Program-made: the position numbers and the translations under genes
The notes under the pieces: model-generated
The model's input: the letters and a program-made list of their open reading frames with translations, nothing else
Told to the model about the DNA's origin: nothing
The model's database searches: none
Shown: positions 14,228 through 20,100 of the stretch, in pieces
Numbering within the stretch: position 1 is the first letter of the stretch
How the letters are laid out: each line of letters begins with the position of its first letter
NCBI GenBank assembly: GCA_902491915.1
Contig: CABUJL010000025.1
Span: 1-20,100 of the forward strand
Reading direction: 5' to 3'
DNA from: an uncultured Collinsella sp.
GTDB lineage: Bacteria > Actinomycetota > Coriobacteriia > Coriobacteriales > Coriobacteriaceae
DNA: 20,100 nucleotides

Positions 14228-15907
14228 CTAGTCGCGCGTCAGCTTACGGTGAATACGATGCGGCTGGGCTGCGTCCTCGCCCAGGCGCTCGATGCGATTG
14301 GCCTGATAGGCCTCGAAGTTGCCCTCGAACCAATACCAGTTGCCCGGATTCTCGTCGGTGCCCTCCCACGCCAGAATGTGTGTGGCGACGCGGTCCAGGA
14401 ACATACGGTCGTGGCTAATGACCACCGAGCAGCCCGGGAACTCGAGCAGCGCCGCTTCGAGTGAGGACAGCGTCTCGACGTCGAGATCGTTCGTGGGCTC
14501 GTCGAGGAGCAGCAGGTTGCCGCCCTGCTTGAGCGTGAGCGCCAGGTTCAGACGATTGCGCTCACCACCAGAGAGTACGCCAGCGCGCTTCTGCTGGTCC
14601 TGGCCCTTAAAGCCAAAGCTCGCCACGTACGCGCGGCTGGGGACCTCGGTCTCGCCGACCATCATGTGGTCCAGGCCATCCGAGACGACCTCCCACAGGT
14701 TCTTATCGGGATCGATGCCAGAACGGTTCTGGTCGACATAGGAGATCTTGACGGTCTCGCCCACCTCGAGCTCGCCCGAAGTCAGCGGCTCCAGGCCCAC
14801 GATGGTCTTGAAGAGCGTAGTCTTGCCCACACCGTTGGGGCCGATGACGCCCACGATGCCGTTACGCGGCAGGGTGAACGAAAGGTCGTCGATGAGCACA
14901 CGGCCATCGAACTCCTTGTGCAGATGATGGGCCTCGAGCACCTTGTTGCCCAAACGCGGGCCCACAGGGATGCGGATGTCGGTCCAGTCGAGCTTCTGGC
15001 TTGCGCGGGCCTCGGCCTCCATCTCCTCGTAGCGAGCCAGACGGGCCTTGTTCTTTGCCTGGCGAGCCTTGGGCGAGCTGCGTACCCACTCGAGCTCGGC
15101 CTCCATGCGCTTGGCGAGCTTGGCGTCGCGGTTGCCCTGCGCCTCGATACGGGCGGCCTTGGTCTCCAGATACGTGGAGTAGTTGCCCTTGTAGGGATAA
15201 AGGTGACCGCGGTCGACCTCGCAGATCCACTCGGCAACGTTATCCAGGAAGTAGCGATCGTGCGTGACGGCAAGCACCGCGCCCTGGTAGTTGTGCAGGA
15301 AGTGCTCGAGCCACAGGATCGACTCGGCGTCCAGGTGGTTCGTGGGCTCGTCGAGCAGCAGCAGGTCGGGAGCTTCGAGCAGCAGCTTGCACAGGGCCAC
15401 GCGACGGCGCTCGCCGCCAGAGAGCACGTTGACCGGCATGTCGGAATCGGGCAGCTGCAGGGCGTCCATGGCCTGGCCGAGCTTGGAATCGATATCCCAG
15501 CCGTCGGCGGCGTCGATCTCGTCCTGGAGCTTGCCCATCTCGGCCATGAGGGCGTCCATGTCGCAATCCGGGTCGCACATCTCCTCGCCGATCTTGTTGA
15601 AGCGATCGATCTTGGCGATCATGTCGCCAAATGCCATGCGCACGTTCTCGATGACGGTCTTGTCGTCGTCGAGCGGCGGCTCCTGCTGCAGGATACCCAC
15701 GGTGTAGCCGGGGGTAAGTCTGGCATCGCCGTTGGACACCTCCTCGATACCGGCCATGATCTTGAGCAGGGTCGACTTGCCCATGCCGTTGGGGCCCACG
15801 ACGCCGATCTTGGCACCGGGGTAGAAGCTCAGGGTCACGTCGTCAAGGATTACCTTGTCGCCATGGGCCTTGCGAGCCTGATACATCTGGTAGATAAACT
15901 CCGCCAT
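14228..15907 (-). CDS. ettA: Energy-dependent translational throttle protein EttA (ABC-F)
   Basis: This soluble ABC-F protein binds the ribosomal E site and gates the first elongation steps according to the ATP/ADP level. The 559 residues carry two ABC domains and no membrane part. Domain 1 has Walker A GPNGMGKST (38-46), signature LSGGERRR (161-168) and Walker B LLLLDEPTNHLD (181-192). The linker (about 240-310) holds the EttA-type basic segment EWVRSSPKARQAKNKAR (272-288). Domain 2 has GPNGVGKTT (355-363), LSGGERNR (444-451) and LLLLDEPTNDLD (464-475). Length, linker and the FEGNF.AY near the C-terminus favour EttA over other ABC-F members. The ATG at 15907 has a weak AGG four bases upstream and AAAGGA further away. 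It is monocistronic. Confidence 0.93.
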   Translation of the reverse strand: MAEFIYQMYQARKAHGDKVILDDVTLSFYPGAKIGVVGPNGMGKSTLLKIMAGIEEVSNGDARLTPGYTVGILQQEPPLDDDKTVIENVRMAFGDMIAKIDRFNKIGEEMCDPDCDMDALMAEMGKLQDEIDAADGWDIDSKLGQAMDALQLPDSDMPVNVLSGGERRRVALCKLLLEAPDLLLLDEPTNHLDAESILWLEHFLHNYQGAVLAVTHDRYFLDNVAEWICEVDRGHLYPYKGNYSTYLETKAARIEAQGNRDAKLAKRMEAELEWVRSSPKARQAKNKARLARYEEMEAEARASQKLDWTDIRIPVGPRLGNKVLEAHHLHKEFDGRVLIDDLSFTLPRNGIVGVIGPNGVGKTTLFKTIVGLEPLTSGELEVGETVKISYVDQNRSGIDPDKNLWEVVSDGLDHMMVGETEVPSRAYVASFGFKGQDQQKRAGVLSGGERNRLNLALTLKQGGNLLLLDEPTNDLDVETLSSLEAALLEFPGCSVVISHDRMFLDRVATHILAWEGTDENPGNWYWFEGNFEAYQANRIERLGEDAAQPHRIHRKLTRD

Positions 15908-15998
15908 TTGCCTGTTTTATCCTTTCTACCTGCTGTTTCCCTATTCTTGTTTCGCTTTAGTGGAAACGAAATGAGAAAACCAGCTCTGAAACGTAACG

Positions 15999-16025
15999 AA
16001 AAAGGGGCATGGTTGCCCACACCCC
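15999..16025 (-). terminator. Rho-independent terminator of the sdpR-sdpI operon
   Basis: On the minus strand a nine-pair stem (16017-16025 with 16004-16012, two G-U pairs) closes a GCAA tetraloop and is followed by TTTTT (15999-16003). It lies about 65 bp after the sdpI stop. The remaining 15908-15998 is the ettA upstream region, with a GTTTC/GAAAC inverted repeat but no clear promoter. Confidence 0.85.
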
Positions 16026-16091
16026 CTAATACTACCTGGGAAAAGTCCCCCGGAACATACTATGAACTGCGTACGCTAGTTTTCCGCAACC

Positions 16092-16796
16092 TTAACGAGC
16101 GGCTCGCTGCGATTTGCGCCACAACAGATACGAGTAGACGTAGACGGCTCCGACCGAACCAAACGCCAGAGCCGCAATCACCGCGGCGACGACTTCACTC
16201 GAAAGCACGCTGCCTGCCACGCCCATCACAATCAGGCCAATACCCAGCACCATAACGCAGGCGCCGCCAAAACGCTGCGTACGGCGCCAGTTCTCGGGAT
16301 CGGCAAGCGCCCAGGGTGTCTTGATACCGAGCGTATAGTTCTGCTTCACACGCGGCAAGTAGTTGCCTACGCCGATGAACAGCAAACCGATAGCACCGGA
16401 AATCAGCACGTTGACCGAACCGACCGCCGGCACCACGCCCCAGACCGTAAGCTCTCCCAGCCAGCTTATGACGCACATGAACAAGGTGAAGGCGATTACG
16501 AAGCCCTGGTAGAATTTGCCCGAGGTTCGATATGCCTCACCTTTGGGGTCGATGCGCGGCACCACGCAGAACATTGCGAGAAGCACCAGAGGCAGCACGC
16601 CGAGCGCGGAGGCCATCCAGCTAGGACCCCAACCGTCGACGGCGCCGTTCGCGCCCCAGTGCGCGGGAATCTGCGCAGGCAAGCTCGGCATCACCATGAG
16701 GTGCGCTACGACATTGGCGACGCAAAGAGCGACCAGCGCAATCCACACACGCCGCGATACCCCCGTGGCGTGAATGCCCTTGTTTTCGTTATTCAT
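16092..16796 (-). CDS. sdpI: SdpI family membrane protein (DUF1648 plus SdpI domain)
   Basis: The 234-residue protein has about six membrane segments. The N-terminal half carries the DUF1648 pattern, PSLPAQIPAHWGANGAVDGWGP after the first helix. The C-terminal half carries the SdpI signature GNYLPRVKQNYTLGIKTPWALADPENWRRTQRFGG. In Bacillus subtilis SdpI gives immunity to the SdpC cannibalism toxin and tethers the repressor SdpR at the membrane when toxin is bound. No sdpC-like gene is near, so here it may sense another membrane stress. The ATG at 16796 overlaps the sdpR stop by eight bases and has GGAAGG eight bases upstream; a GTG at 16805 is a less likely start. Confidence 0.88.
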   Translation of the reverse strand: MNNENKGIHATGVSRRVWIALVALCVANVVAHLMVMPSLPAQIPAHWGANGAVDGWGPSWMASALGVLPLVLLAMFCVVPRIDPKGEAYRTSGKFYQGFVIAFTLFMCVISWLGELTVWGVVPAVGSVNVLISGAIGLLFIGVGNYLPRVKQNYTLGIKTPWALADPENWRRTQRFGGACVMVLGIGLIVMGVAGSVLSSEVVAAVIAALAFGSVGAVYVYSYLLWRKSQRAAR

Positions 16797-17067
16797 CCTT
16801 ATCACCTTCCGTGTTTGTAAAGCCCATAAACCAACCGATCAAGTCCTGCATGACGGCGGTGTTTAAGCTGTAAACGATGTTTTGGCCATGACGTTCGTCG
16901 GTCACCAACCCGGCGTTTTTGAGCGTCGCCAAGTGATGGCTCAATGACGGCTTGCTGATGTCAAAATGCTCGGCAAGCTCCCCGGCCGTACAATTGCCCT
17001 CGCGCAGCAGTTCCAAAATGCGCCGCCGCGTAGGATCGGCAAGCGCTTTAAAACCCCCTCCCGGCAT
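16789..17067 (-). CDS. sdpR: SdpR-type ArsR family autorepressor
   Basis: The 92-residue winged-helix protein matches the SdpR autorepressor group of the ArsR family. FKALADPTRRRILELLREGNCTAGELAEHFDISKPSLSHHLATLKNAGLV is the helix-turn-helix core, with recognition helix SKPSLSHHLATLK, and GQNIVYSLNT the wing. No metal-binding ELCVC-type cysteines are present, which agrees with a non-metal sensor. The start chosen is the ATG at 17067, four to five bases after GAGAGGAGG; an ATG six codons upstream lacks a site. The gene is coupled to sdpI by an eight-base overlap. A promoter with an overlapping palindrome lies just upstream, so autoregulation is likely. Confidence 0.88.
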   Translation of the reverse strand: MPGGGFKALADPTRRRILELLREGNCTAGELAEHFDISKPSLSHHLATLKNAGLVTDERHGQNIVYSLNTAVMQDLIGWFMGFTNTEGDKDE

Positions 17068-17101
17068 AGGACCTCCTCTCGCCATCTCTCATGACGCGCA
17101 T

Positions 17102-17138
17102 ACTATACTCGATATTTAGATATTTGTCTAACTATCTA
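17102..17138 (-). promoter_or_regulatory. sdpR promoter with overlapping operator palindrome
   Basis: On the minus strand TAGACA (17125-17130) and TATAGT (17102-17107) are exactly 17 bp apart, five of six matches each. TTAGA-N6-TCTAA (17116-17131) covers the -35 box and spacer, and TAGATA-N10-TATCTA (17117-17138) is a second overlapping palindrome. The position fits repression by SdpR. Confidence 0.7.
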
Positions 17139-17154
17139 ATACAGTAACATCTAT

Positions 17155-17182
17155 AGAACATTTGTTCGTATTTAGCTACAAT
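17155..17182 (+). promoter_or_regulatory. Candidate promoter of the 28-residue peptide gene
   Basis: AGAACA (17155-17160) and TACAAT (17177-17182) are 16 bp apart. The -10 is good (five of six), the -35 weak. The predicted start near 17189 coincides with the left arm of the 12-bp inverted repeat. It diverges from the sdpR promoter. Confidence 0.45.
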
Positions 17183-17233
17183 GGAAGTTGAAGCAGATGG
17201 GCCAGCTCCCTCTATCCGCGAAGGAGATGGACT

Positions 17234-17320
17234 ATGAGTATTGACGATGTCCTGACGTTGTTGTTGCTTGTAATCGCGGCCGTGGAGCTCGGCATCCACA
17301 TTGGAGGTCGAATGAAATAG
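17234..17320 (+). CDS. 28-residue single-helix membrane peptide, candidate type I toxin
   Basis: The frame starts at an ATG with AAGGAG seven bases upstream. The peptide begins MSIDDVLTLLLLVIAAVEL and ends GIHIGGRMK: a short acidic head, one hydrophobic helix of about 15 residues and a basic tail. This is the shape of small holin-like or type I toxins that act in the membrane. No longer homologue is recognised. Around it are a 12-bp inverted repeat, stems at 17344-17382 and 17384-17399, and a facing promoter just downstream, the usual parts of a toxin mRNA with an antisense RNA. It could instead be a small regulatory membrane peptide. It lies between sdpR (divergent) and tcdA. Confidence 0.55.
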   Translation: MSIDDVLTLLLLVIAAVELGIHIGGRMK

Positions 17321-17340
17321 CCGCCCCCGCGTAATGCGAA

Positions 17341-17406
17341 GACGGCCACTTCTCACGCTACAAACGTGTTTGGGAGTTGGCCAACCCGCGGCAACGGGTG
17401 CCATCT
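17341..17406 (-). ncRNA. Candidate antisense RNA overlapping the 3' part of the peptide mRNA
   Basis: The RNA would begin near 17405 from the promoter at 17412-17440. It would contain a hairpin with ACCCG/CGGGT (17384-17399) and a longer one with GGCCA/TGGCC (17344-17382) plus CTC/GAG and CACG/CGTG inner pairs. The 3' end is a guess; no T tract is seen after the second hairpin. Confidence 0.3.
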
Positions 17407-17411
17407 GCTTC

Positions 17412-17440
17412 ATCTTATGCGAATCCCTGCCTCATTTCAA
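17412..17440 (-). promoter_or_regulatory. Minus-strand promoter facing the small peptide gene
   Basis: On the minus strand TTGAAA (17435-17440) and TAAGAT (17412-17417) are exactly 17 bp apart. No protein-coding frame lies downstream in this direction until sdpR, so an RNA gene is the simplest reading. Confidence 0.5.
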
Positions 17441-17477
17441 CAAGCCCCTAGGGCTCAAATGGAATCGCGATAATACC

Positions 17478-17483
17478 TATAAT
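17478..17483 (+). promoter_or_regulatory. Candidate -10 box of tcdA
   Basis: TATAAT is a perfect -10 hexamer 45 bp before the tcdA start codon. The hexamer 17 bp upstream (TCAAAT, 17455-17460) is a poor -35. An AGCCC/GGGCT hairpin (17443-17455) lies across that position. Confidence 0.5.
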
Positions 17484-17527
17484 GGCGATAGCTAAAACAC
17501 GATTCGCTTCCCCATCGGAGGATGTCT

Positions 17528-18325
17528 ATGACTGAAACCACAGCCGCAACTCCCAACGAGACACGCGACACCAAGCTCGAGATCATCATGGGCCGCAAGG
17601 CACTCGATAAGCTCGCCGATGCCACGGTGCTGGTGCTCGGCTGCGGAGGCGTGGGCTCCAACTGCTGCGAGGCACTCGCCCGCGGCGGCATTGGTCATTT
17701 CGTCATTCTGGACAAGGACATCGTCGCGCCCAGCAATATCAATCGCCAGGCCATCGCCTTTCACAGCACCATCGGCAAGCGCAAGGTTGACGTGATGGAA
17801 GCCATGATCCACGATATCAATCCTGCCGCCACCGTCATCAAACGTACCGAATACCTGCTGAGCGACAACATCGATGATTTCTTCGCGAGCGTTTTGGAGC
17901 AGACGGACGGCAAGCTCGACTACGTCGTCGACGCCATCGACACCATCTCGGCCAAGCTCACCATTGCTAAGTACGCTCAGGACCACGGCATTCGTTTGGT
18001 TAGTTCCATGGGCGGGGCCAACAAGCTCCATCCCGAGTGTCTCCGCTTTGCCGACATCTTCGATACGGTACGTGACCCTATGAGCCGCATTATGCGCAAA
18101 GAATGTAAGAAGCGCGGAATCAAGAGCCTGCACGTGCTGTTTAGCTGCGAGGAATCGGTTAAGACACAGCCCCGCGACCCTTCCAACATCCACGAGCGTA
18201 CCGAGCTCGGAACCGCCAGTTTTATGCCGCCCATCATGGGTCAGATGATTGCCGGCGAGGTTATCCGCCAGATCAGCGGCCGCGGCACCGAACGTGTACG
18301 CTCCGATGGCCAGCGCCTGGACTAG
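17528..18325 (+). CDS. tcdA: tRNA threonylcarbamoyladenosine dehydratase
   Basis: TcdA (also called CsdL/YgdL) is an E1-like, ThiF-family enzyme. It uses ATP to cyclise the t6A residue at position 37 of ANN-decoding tRNAs into ct6A. The 265-residue protein shows the nucleotide-binding loop VLVLGCGGVGSNCCEALAR (residues 34-52), the DKD after the second strand (62-64) and SNINRQ (69-74). DYVVDAIDTISAKL and SSMGGANKLHPE follow, in the order expected of TcdA. The ATG at 17522 directly adjoins the GGAGG site, so the next in-frame ATG at 17528, with six bases of spacing, is chosen. The TatD-family gene follows after 14 bp and is probably co-transcribed. Confidence 0.92.
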   Translation: MTETTAATPNETRDTKLEIIMGRKALDKLADATVLVLGCGGVGSNCCEALARGGIGHFVILDKDIVAPSNINRQAIAFHSTIGKRKVDVMEAMIHDINPAATVIKRTEYLLSDNIDDFFASVLEQTDGKLDYVVDAIDTISAKLTIAKYAQDHGIRLVSSMGGANKLHPECLRFADIFDTVRDPMSRIMRKECKKRGIKSLHVLFSCEESVKTQPRDPSNIHERTELGTASFMPPIMGQMIAGEVIRQISGRGTERVRSDGQRLD

Positions 18326-18339
18326 CGGAACGCGCCGAG

Positions 18340-19122
18340 ATGGAGCCCCGGTTATTTGATGCACACTGCCATCTTGATTTGATGGCATACCCGAATGCTG
18401 TTGCCGACGAAACTGCGGCTATAGGACTGGGGGTCTTTGATTGCGGGGTCGACCCACGCGACTTCGCGGCAGCAAAAAAGCGTGCCAGCCGCTACCCAAA
18501 CATTATCGCGGGCGTCGGCCTCCATCCCTGGTGGCTCGCCGACGGCCGCTGCGGTCCTGCCGAAGTCAATCTGCTTTGCGAAGTTGCCGCCCAAGAGCAC
18601 TACATCGGCGAAGTCGGACTCGACTTTTCCGCGCGCTTTGCTGGAAGTGAGCCGCTACAAATACAGGCACTTAACCGGCTCTGCGATGCGCTCGTGCAGC
18701 ATCCTCTTACCGGGCGCGTGATATCAATTCACGCCGTTCGTTCGGCAGGAGCCGTACTGGACGTCCTCGAATCGCATGGACTACTCATCCCAAACCCCGA
18801 CTCCCCCGTTATCATCTTCCACTGGTTTAGCGGTACTTCGGACGAACTCGTCCGCGCGCGTAATGCGGGCTGTTATTTTTCCGTCAACGAACGCATGCTC
18901 GCGACCAAGCGCGGTCGCGAATACGCACGACAGATTCCACTCGATCGTTTACTGCTCGAAACCGATGCGCCGGCGGAGGCAAACACAGAAACAAGCGCGC
19001 AGTCGCTCATCAGATCGCTCGCAAGGACCTCGATGCGCATTGCCTCACTCAAAAACTGTGACGCAAAGCGCATCGAGTCGGTAGTTTTAGCAAATGCGCA
19101 CGCTGTTTTTGACCTTCGCTAA
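18340..19122 (+). CDS. TatD-family metal-dependent hydrolase
   Basis: TatD proteins are TIM-barrel phosphoesterases, several of them DNases with 3'-5' exonuclease activity. The 260-residue protein retains the metal ligands: His9 and His11 in DAHCHLD, Glu91 in GEVGLDF, His131 in ISIHAVRS, His161 in FHWFSG and Asp209 in LLLETDAP. Compared with typical TatD enzymes, the segment around the first hundred residues is normal and the C-terminus is complete. The start at 18340 has only a weak purine-rich site, and the gene probably relies on coupling with tcdA. Which substrate it uses in the cell is not set by sequence. A weak GGCA-AAAA-TGCC hairpin follows at 19131-19142. Confidence 0.88.
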   Translation: MEPRLFDAHCHLDLMAYPNAVADETAAIGLGVFDCGVDPRDFAAAKKRASRYPNIIAGVGLHPWWLADGRCGPAEVNLLCEVAAQEHYIGEVGLDFSARFAGSEPLQIQALNRLCDALVQHPLTGRVISIHAVRSAGAVLDVLESHGLLIPNPDSPVIIFHWFSGTSDELVRARNAGCYFSVNERMLATKRGREYARQIPLDRLLLETDAPAEANTETSAQSLIRSLARTSMRIASLKNCDAKRIESVVLANAHAVFDLR

Positions 19123-19201
19123 CCCCTGTGGGCAAAAATGCCAAGGGTCATGCGAATCGCACAACGCAGTCCCTATTGGAAGGCAGTACAGTTCGACAGC
19201 A

Positions 19202-20100
19202 TTACACCAATTCGTGCATGAGATCACGGTTACGTGCATACAATTCGTCAAAGATATGACGGCGCGACGCATATAACTCGTGGGCAGCCATATCGGGCAC
19301 GATTGTTTGCGCAACGCCAAGGACTTGGGCGAGCTCATCCCATGATGCATAGGCGCCACCTGCGAGAGCCGCCATGATGGCATCACCGAAGCATGCGCCC
19401 ACCGTAACCTTGGCAACCGAGACCTCGCGCCCGCATACGTCGGCGATGGCCTGCATCCAAACTGGATTTTTGGTTCCACCTCCGACAAGCATAATGCGCC
19501 CAATTGGCAGTCTATGCTCTCGCTCGATAATGTCGACATGGGATGCAACGGTATACGCGACGCCTTCCAAGGCGGCGCGAACCATATGGGCTCGCGTATG
19601 CCTTCCGGTCAGGCCAAAGAAGACGCCGCGCGCCTCGGGATCGTTGAGCGGAGTACGCTCCCCCGCAAAGTACGGCAGGCACAGGAGCCCATCGGCACCC
19701 GGCGCCACACCGGCGGCATCATGCGCCATAACCGTATATGCATCGGGGCCACCGTGGCCCTCGGCCTCTACGGCGTCGCGATACAGCTCTTGGCGCAGCC
19801 ACGATGTGAGCGCACCCGCCGTATTGGTCCCCGCGCAGATCCCGTAAGTTCCGGGAATGATAAACGTCCCCGGCCACAGGCGGGCATCATCAATCATATG
19901 ATCAGCTAGGTAGATGAAATACGCCGTGCTCCCCAACTGAACCATCATATCGCCGGGACGGAATACACCCGTCGAAATGGCCTCGGCACCAGAGTCGCCC
20001 GTTCCCACTAAGACAGGTGTCCCCGCCGCGAGCCCCGTCGCCTCAGCCGCACGCTGCGTAATCACCCCGGCAATATCAGTAGCCGACATTACCTCCGCCA
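19202..20100 (-). CDS. FGGY-family carbohydrate kinase (xylulokinase-like), 5' end outside the window
   Basis: Only the C-terminal part, about 299 residues, is present; the frame stays open to the right edge, and the ATG at 20089 is internal. FGGY kinases phosphorylate sugars or polyols with ATP. Visible parts are PVLVGTGDSGAEAISTGVF, VQLGSTAYFIY, PYFAGERTPLNDPEARGVFFGL, which is typical of xylulokinases, LEGVAYTVASHVDII, and the ATP-binding VGGGTKNPVWMQAIADV. The sequence favours the xylulokinase branch, but the sugar cannot be set without the N-terminal half. The gene converges on the TatD gene, with 79 bp between the two stops. Confidence 0.88.
   Translation of the reverse strand, partial: AEVMSATDIAGVITQRAAEATGLAAGTPVLVGTGDSGAEAISTGVFRPGDMMVQLGSTAYFIYLADHMIDDARLWPGTFIIPGTYGICAGTNTAGALTSWLRQELYRDAVEAEGHGGPDAYTVMAHDAAGVAPGADGLLCLPYFAGERTPLNDPEARGVFFGLTGRHTRAHMVRAALEGVAYTVASHVDIIEREHRLPIGRIMLVGGGTKNPVWMQAIADVCGREVSVAKVTVGACFGDAIMAALAGGAYASWDELAQVLGVAQTIVPDMAAHELYASRRHIFDELYARNRDLMHELV

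Larger units (their letters stand above)
17189..17412. repeat. Perfect 12-bp inverted repeat enclosing the small peptide gene
   Basis: TGAAGCAGATGG (17189-17200) is the reverse complement of CCATCTGCTTCA (17401-17412). In a plus-strand transcript the 5' end would pair with the 3' region, as in some type I toxin mRNAs. No target-site duplication is seen outside the arms, which speaks against a mobile element. Confidence 0.65.

Noticed and set aside
14666..16255. 529-codon plus-strand open frame
   Set aside because: It is the antisense of ettA, whose ABC motifs are complete on the minus strand; high G+C opens long shadow frames.
17189..17412. Reading the 12-bp inverted repeat as the ends of a MITE
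   Set aside because: No target-site duplication flanks it and the arms coincide with two predicted transcription starts; not fully excluded.
19123..19201. Terminator between the TatD and FGGY genes
   Set aside because: GGCA-AAAA-TGCC and a TGACC/GGTCA pairing exist but both are weak and lack T tracts on either strand.

Overview
The window looks like chromosome of a high-G+C Gram-positive bacterium. The gene set (L-lactate dehydrogenase, two-domain NadE, EttA, TcdA, SdpR/SdpI) and the style of the low-complexity proteins suggest a Coriobacteriia member such as Collinsella. That is inference from gene content; there is no rRNA or other taxonomic marker here. I see no tRNA, rRNA, CRISPR array or transposase.

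Layout. Positions 196-7035 hold five minus-strand housekeeping genes, several separated by clear hairpin terminators: a nucleoid-associated NdpA/YejK-type protein, a DUF2974 alpha/beta hydrolase, L-lactate dehydrogenase, a class I/II aminotransferase and glutamine-dependent NAD+ synthetase. Positions 7166-11118 form a strikingly A+T-rich minus-strand island. It encodes, in transcription order, a DUF2087 protein, an MFS exporter, a cobalamin-binding radical SAM enzyme split by a frameshift, and a 36-residue peptide with a strong ribosome binding site, followed by a terminator. I read it as a small ribosomally made, post-translationally modified peptide (RiPP) operon, probably acquired horizontally. 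It is the best candidate for an undescribed system.

Next to the island is a 72-residue conserved-looking hypothetical gene. It is followed by two plus-strand hypothetical genes, a two-segment membrane protein with a Ser/Thr tail and a protein with an acidic linker. Between the second of these and ettA lies a long imperfect hairpin (14081-14186) whose G-U pairs suggest a plus-strand structured RNA or a dispersed repeat. EttA, SdpI and the SdpR autorepressor follow on the minus strand. The SdpR promoter carries an overlapping palindrome.

The gap between sdpR and tcdA is not empty. It holds a 28-residue membrane peptide gene with a good ribosome binding site, flanked by a perfect 12-bp inverted repeat, with a facing promoter just downstream. 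This resembles a type I toxin-antitoxin locus. The window ends with tcdA, a TatD-family hydrolase and the 3' part of an FGGY sugar kinase that runs off the right edge.
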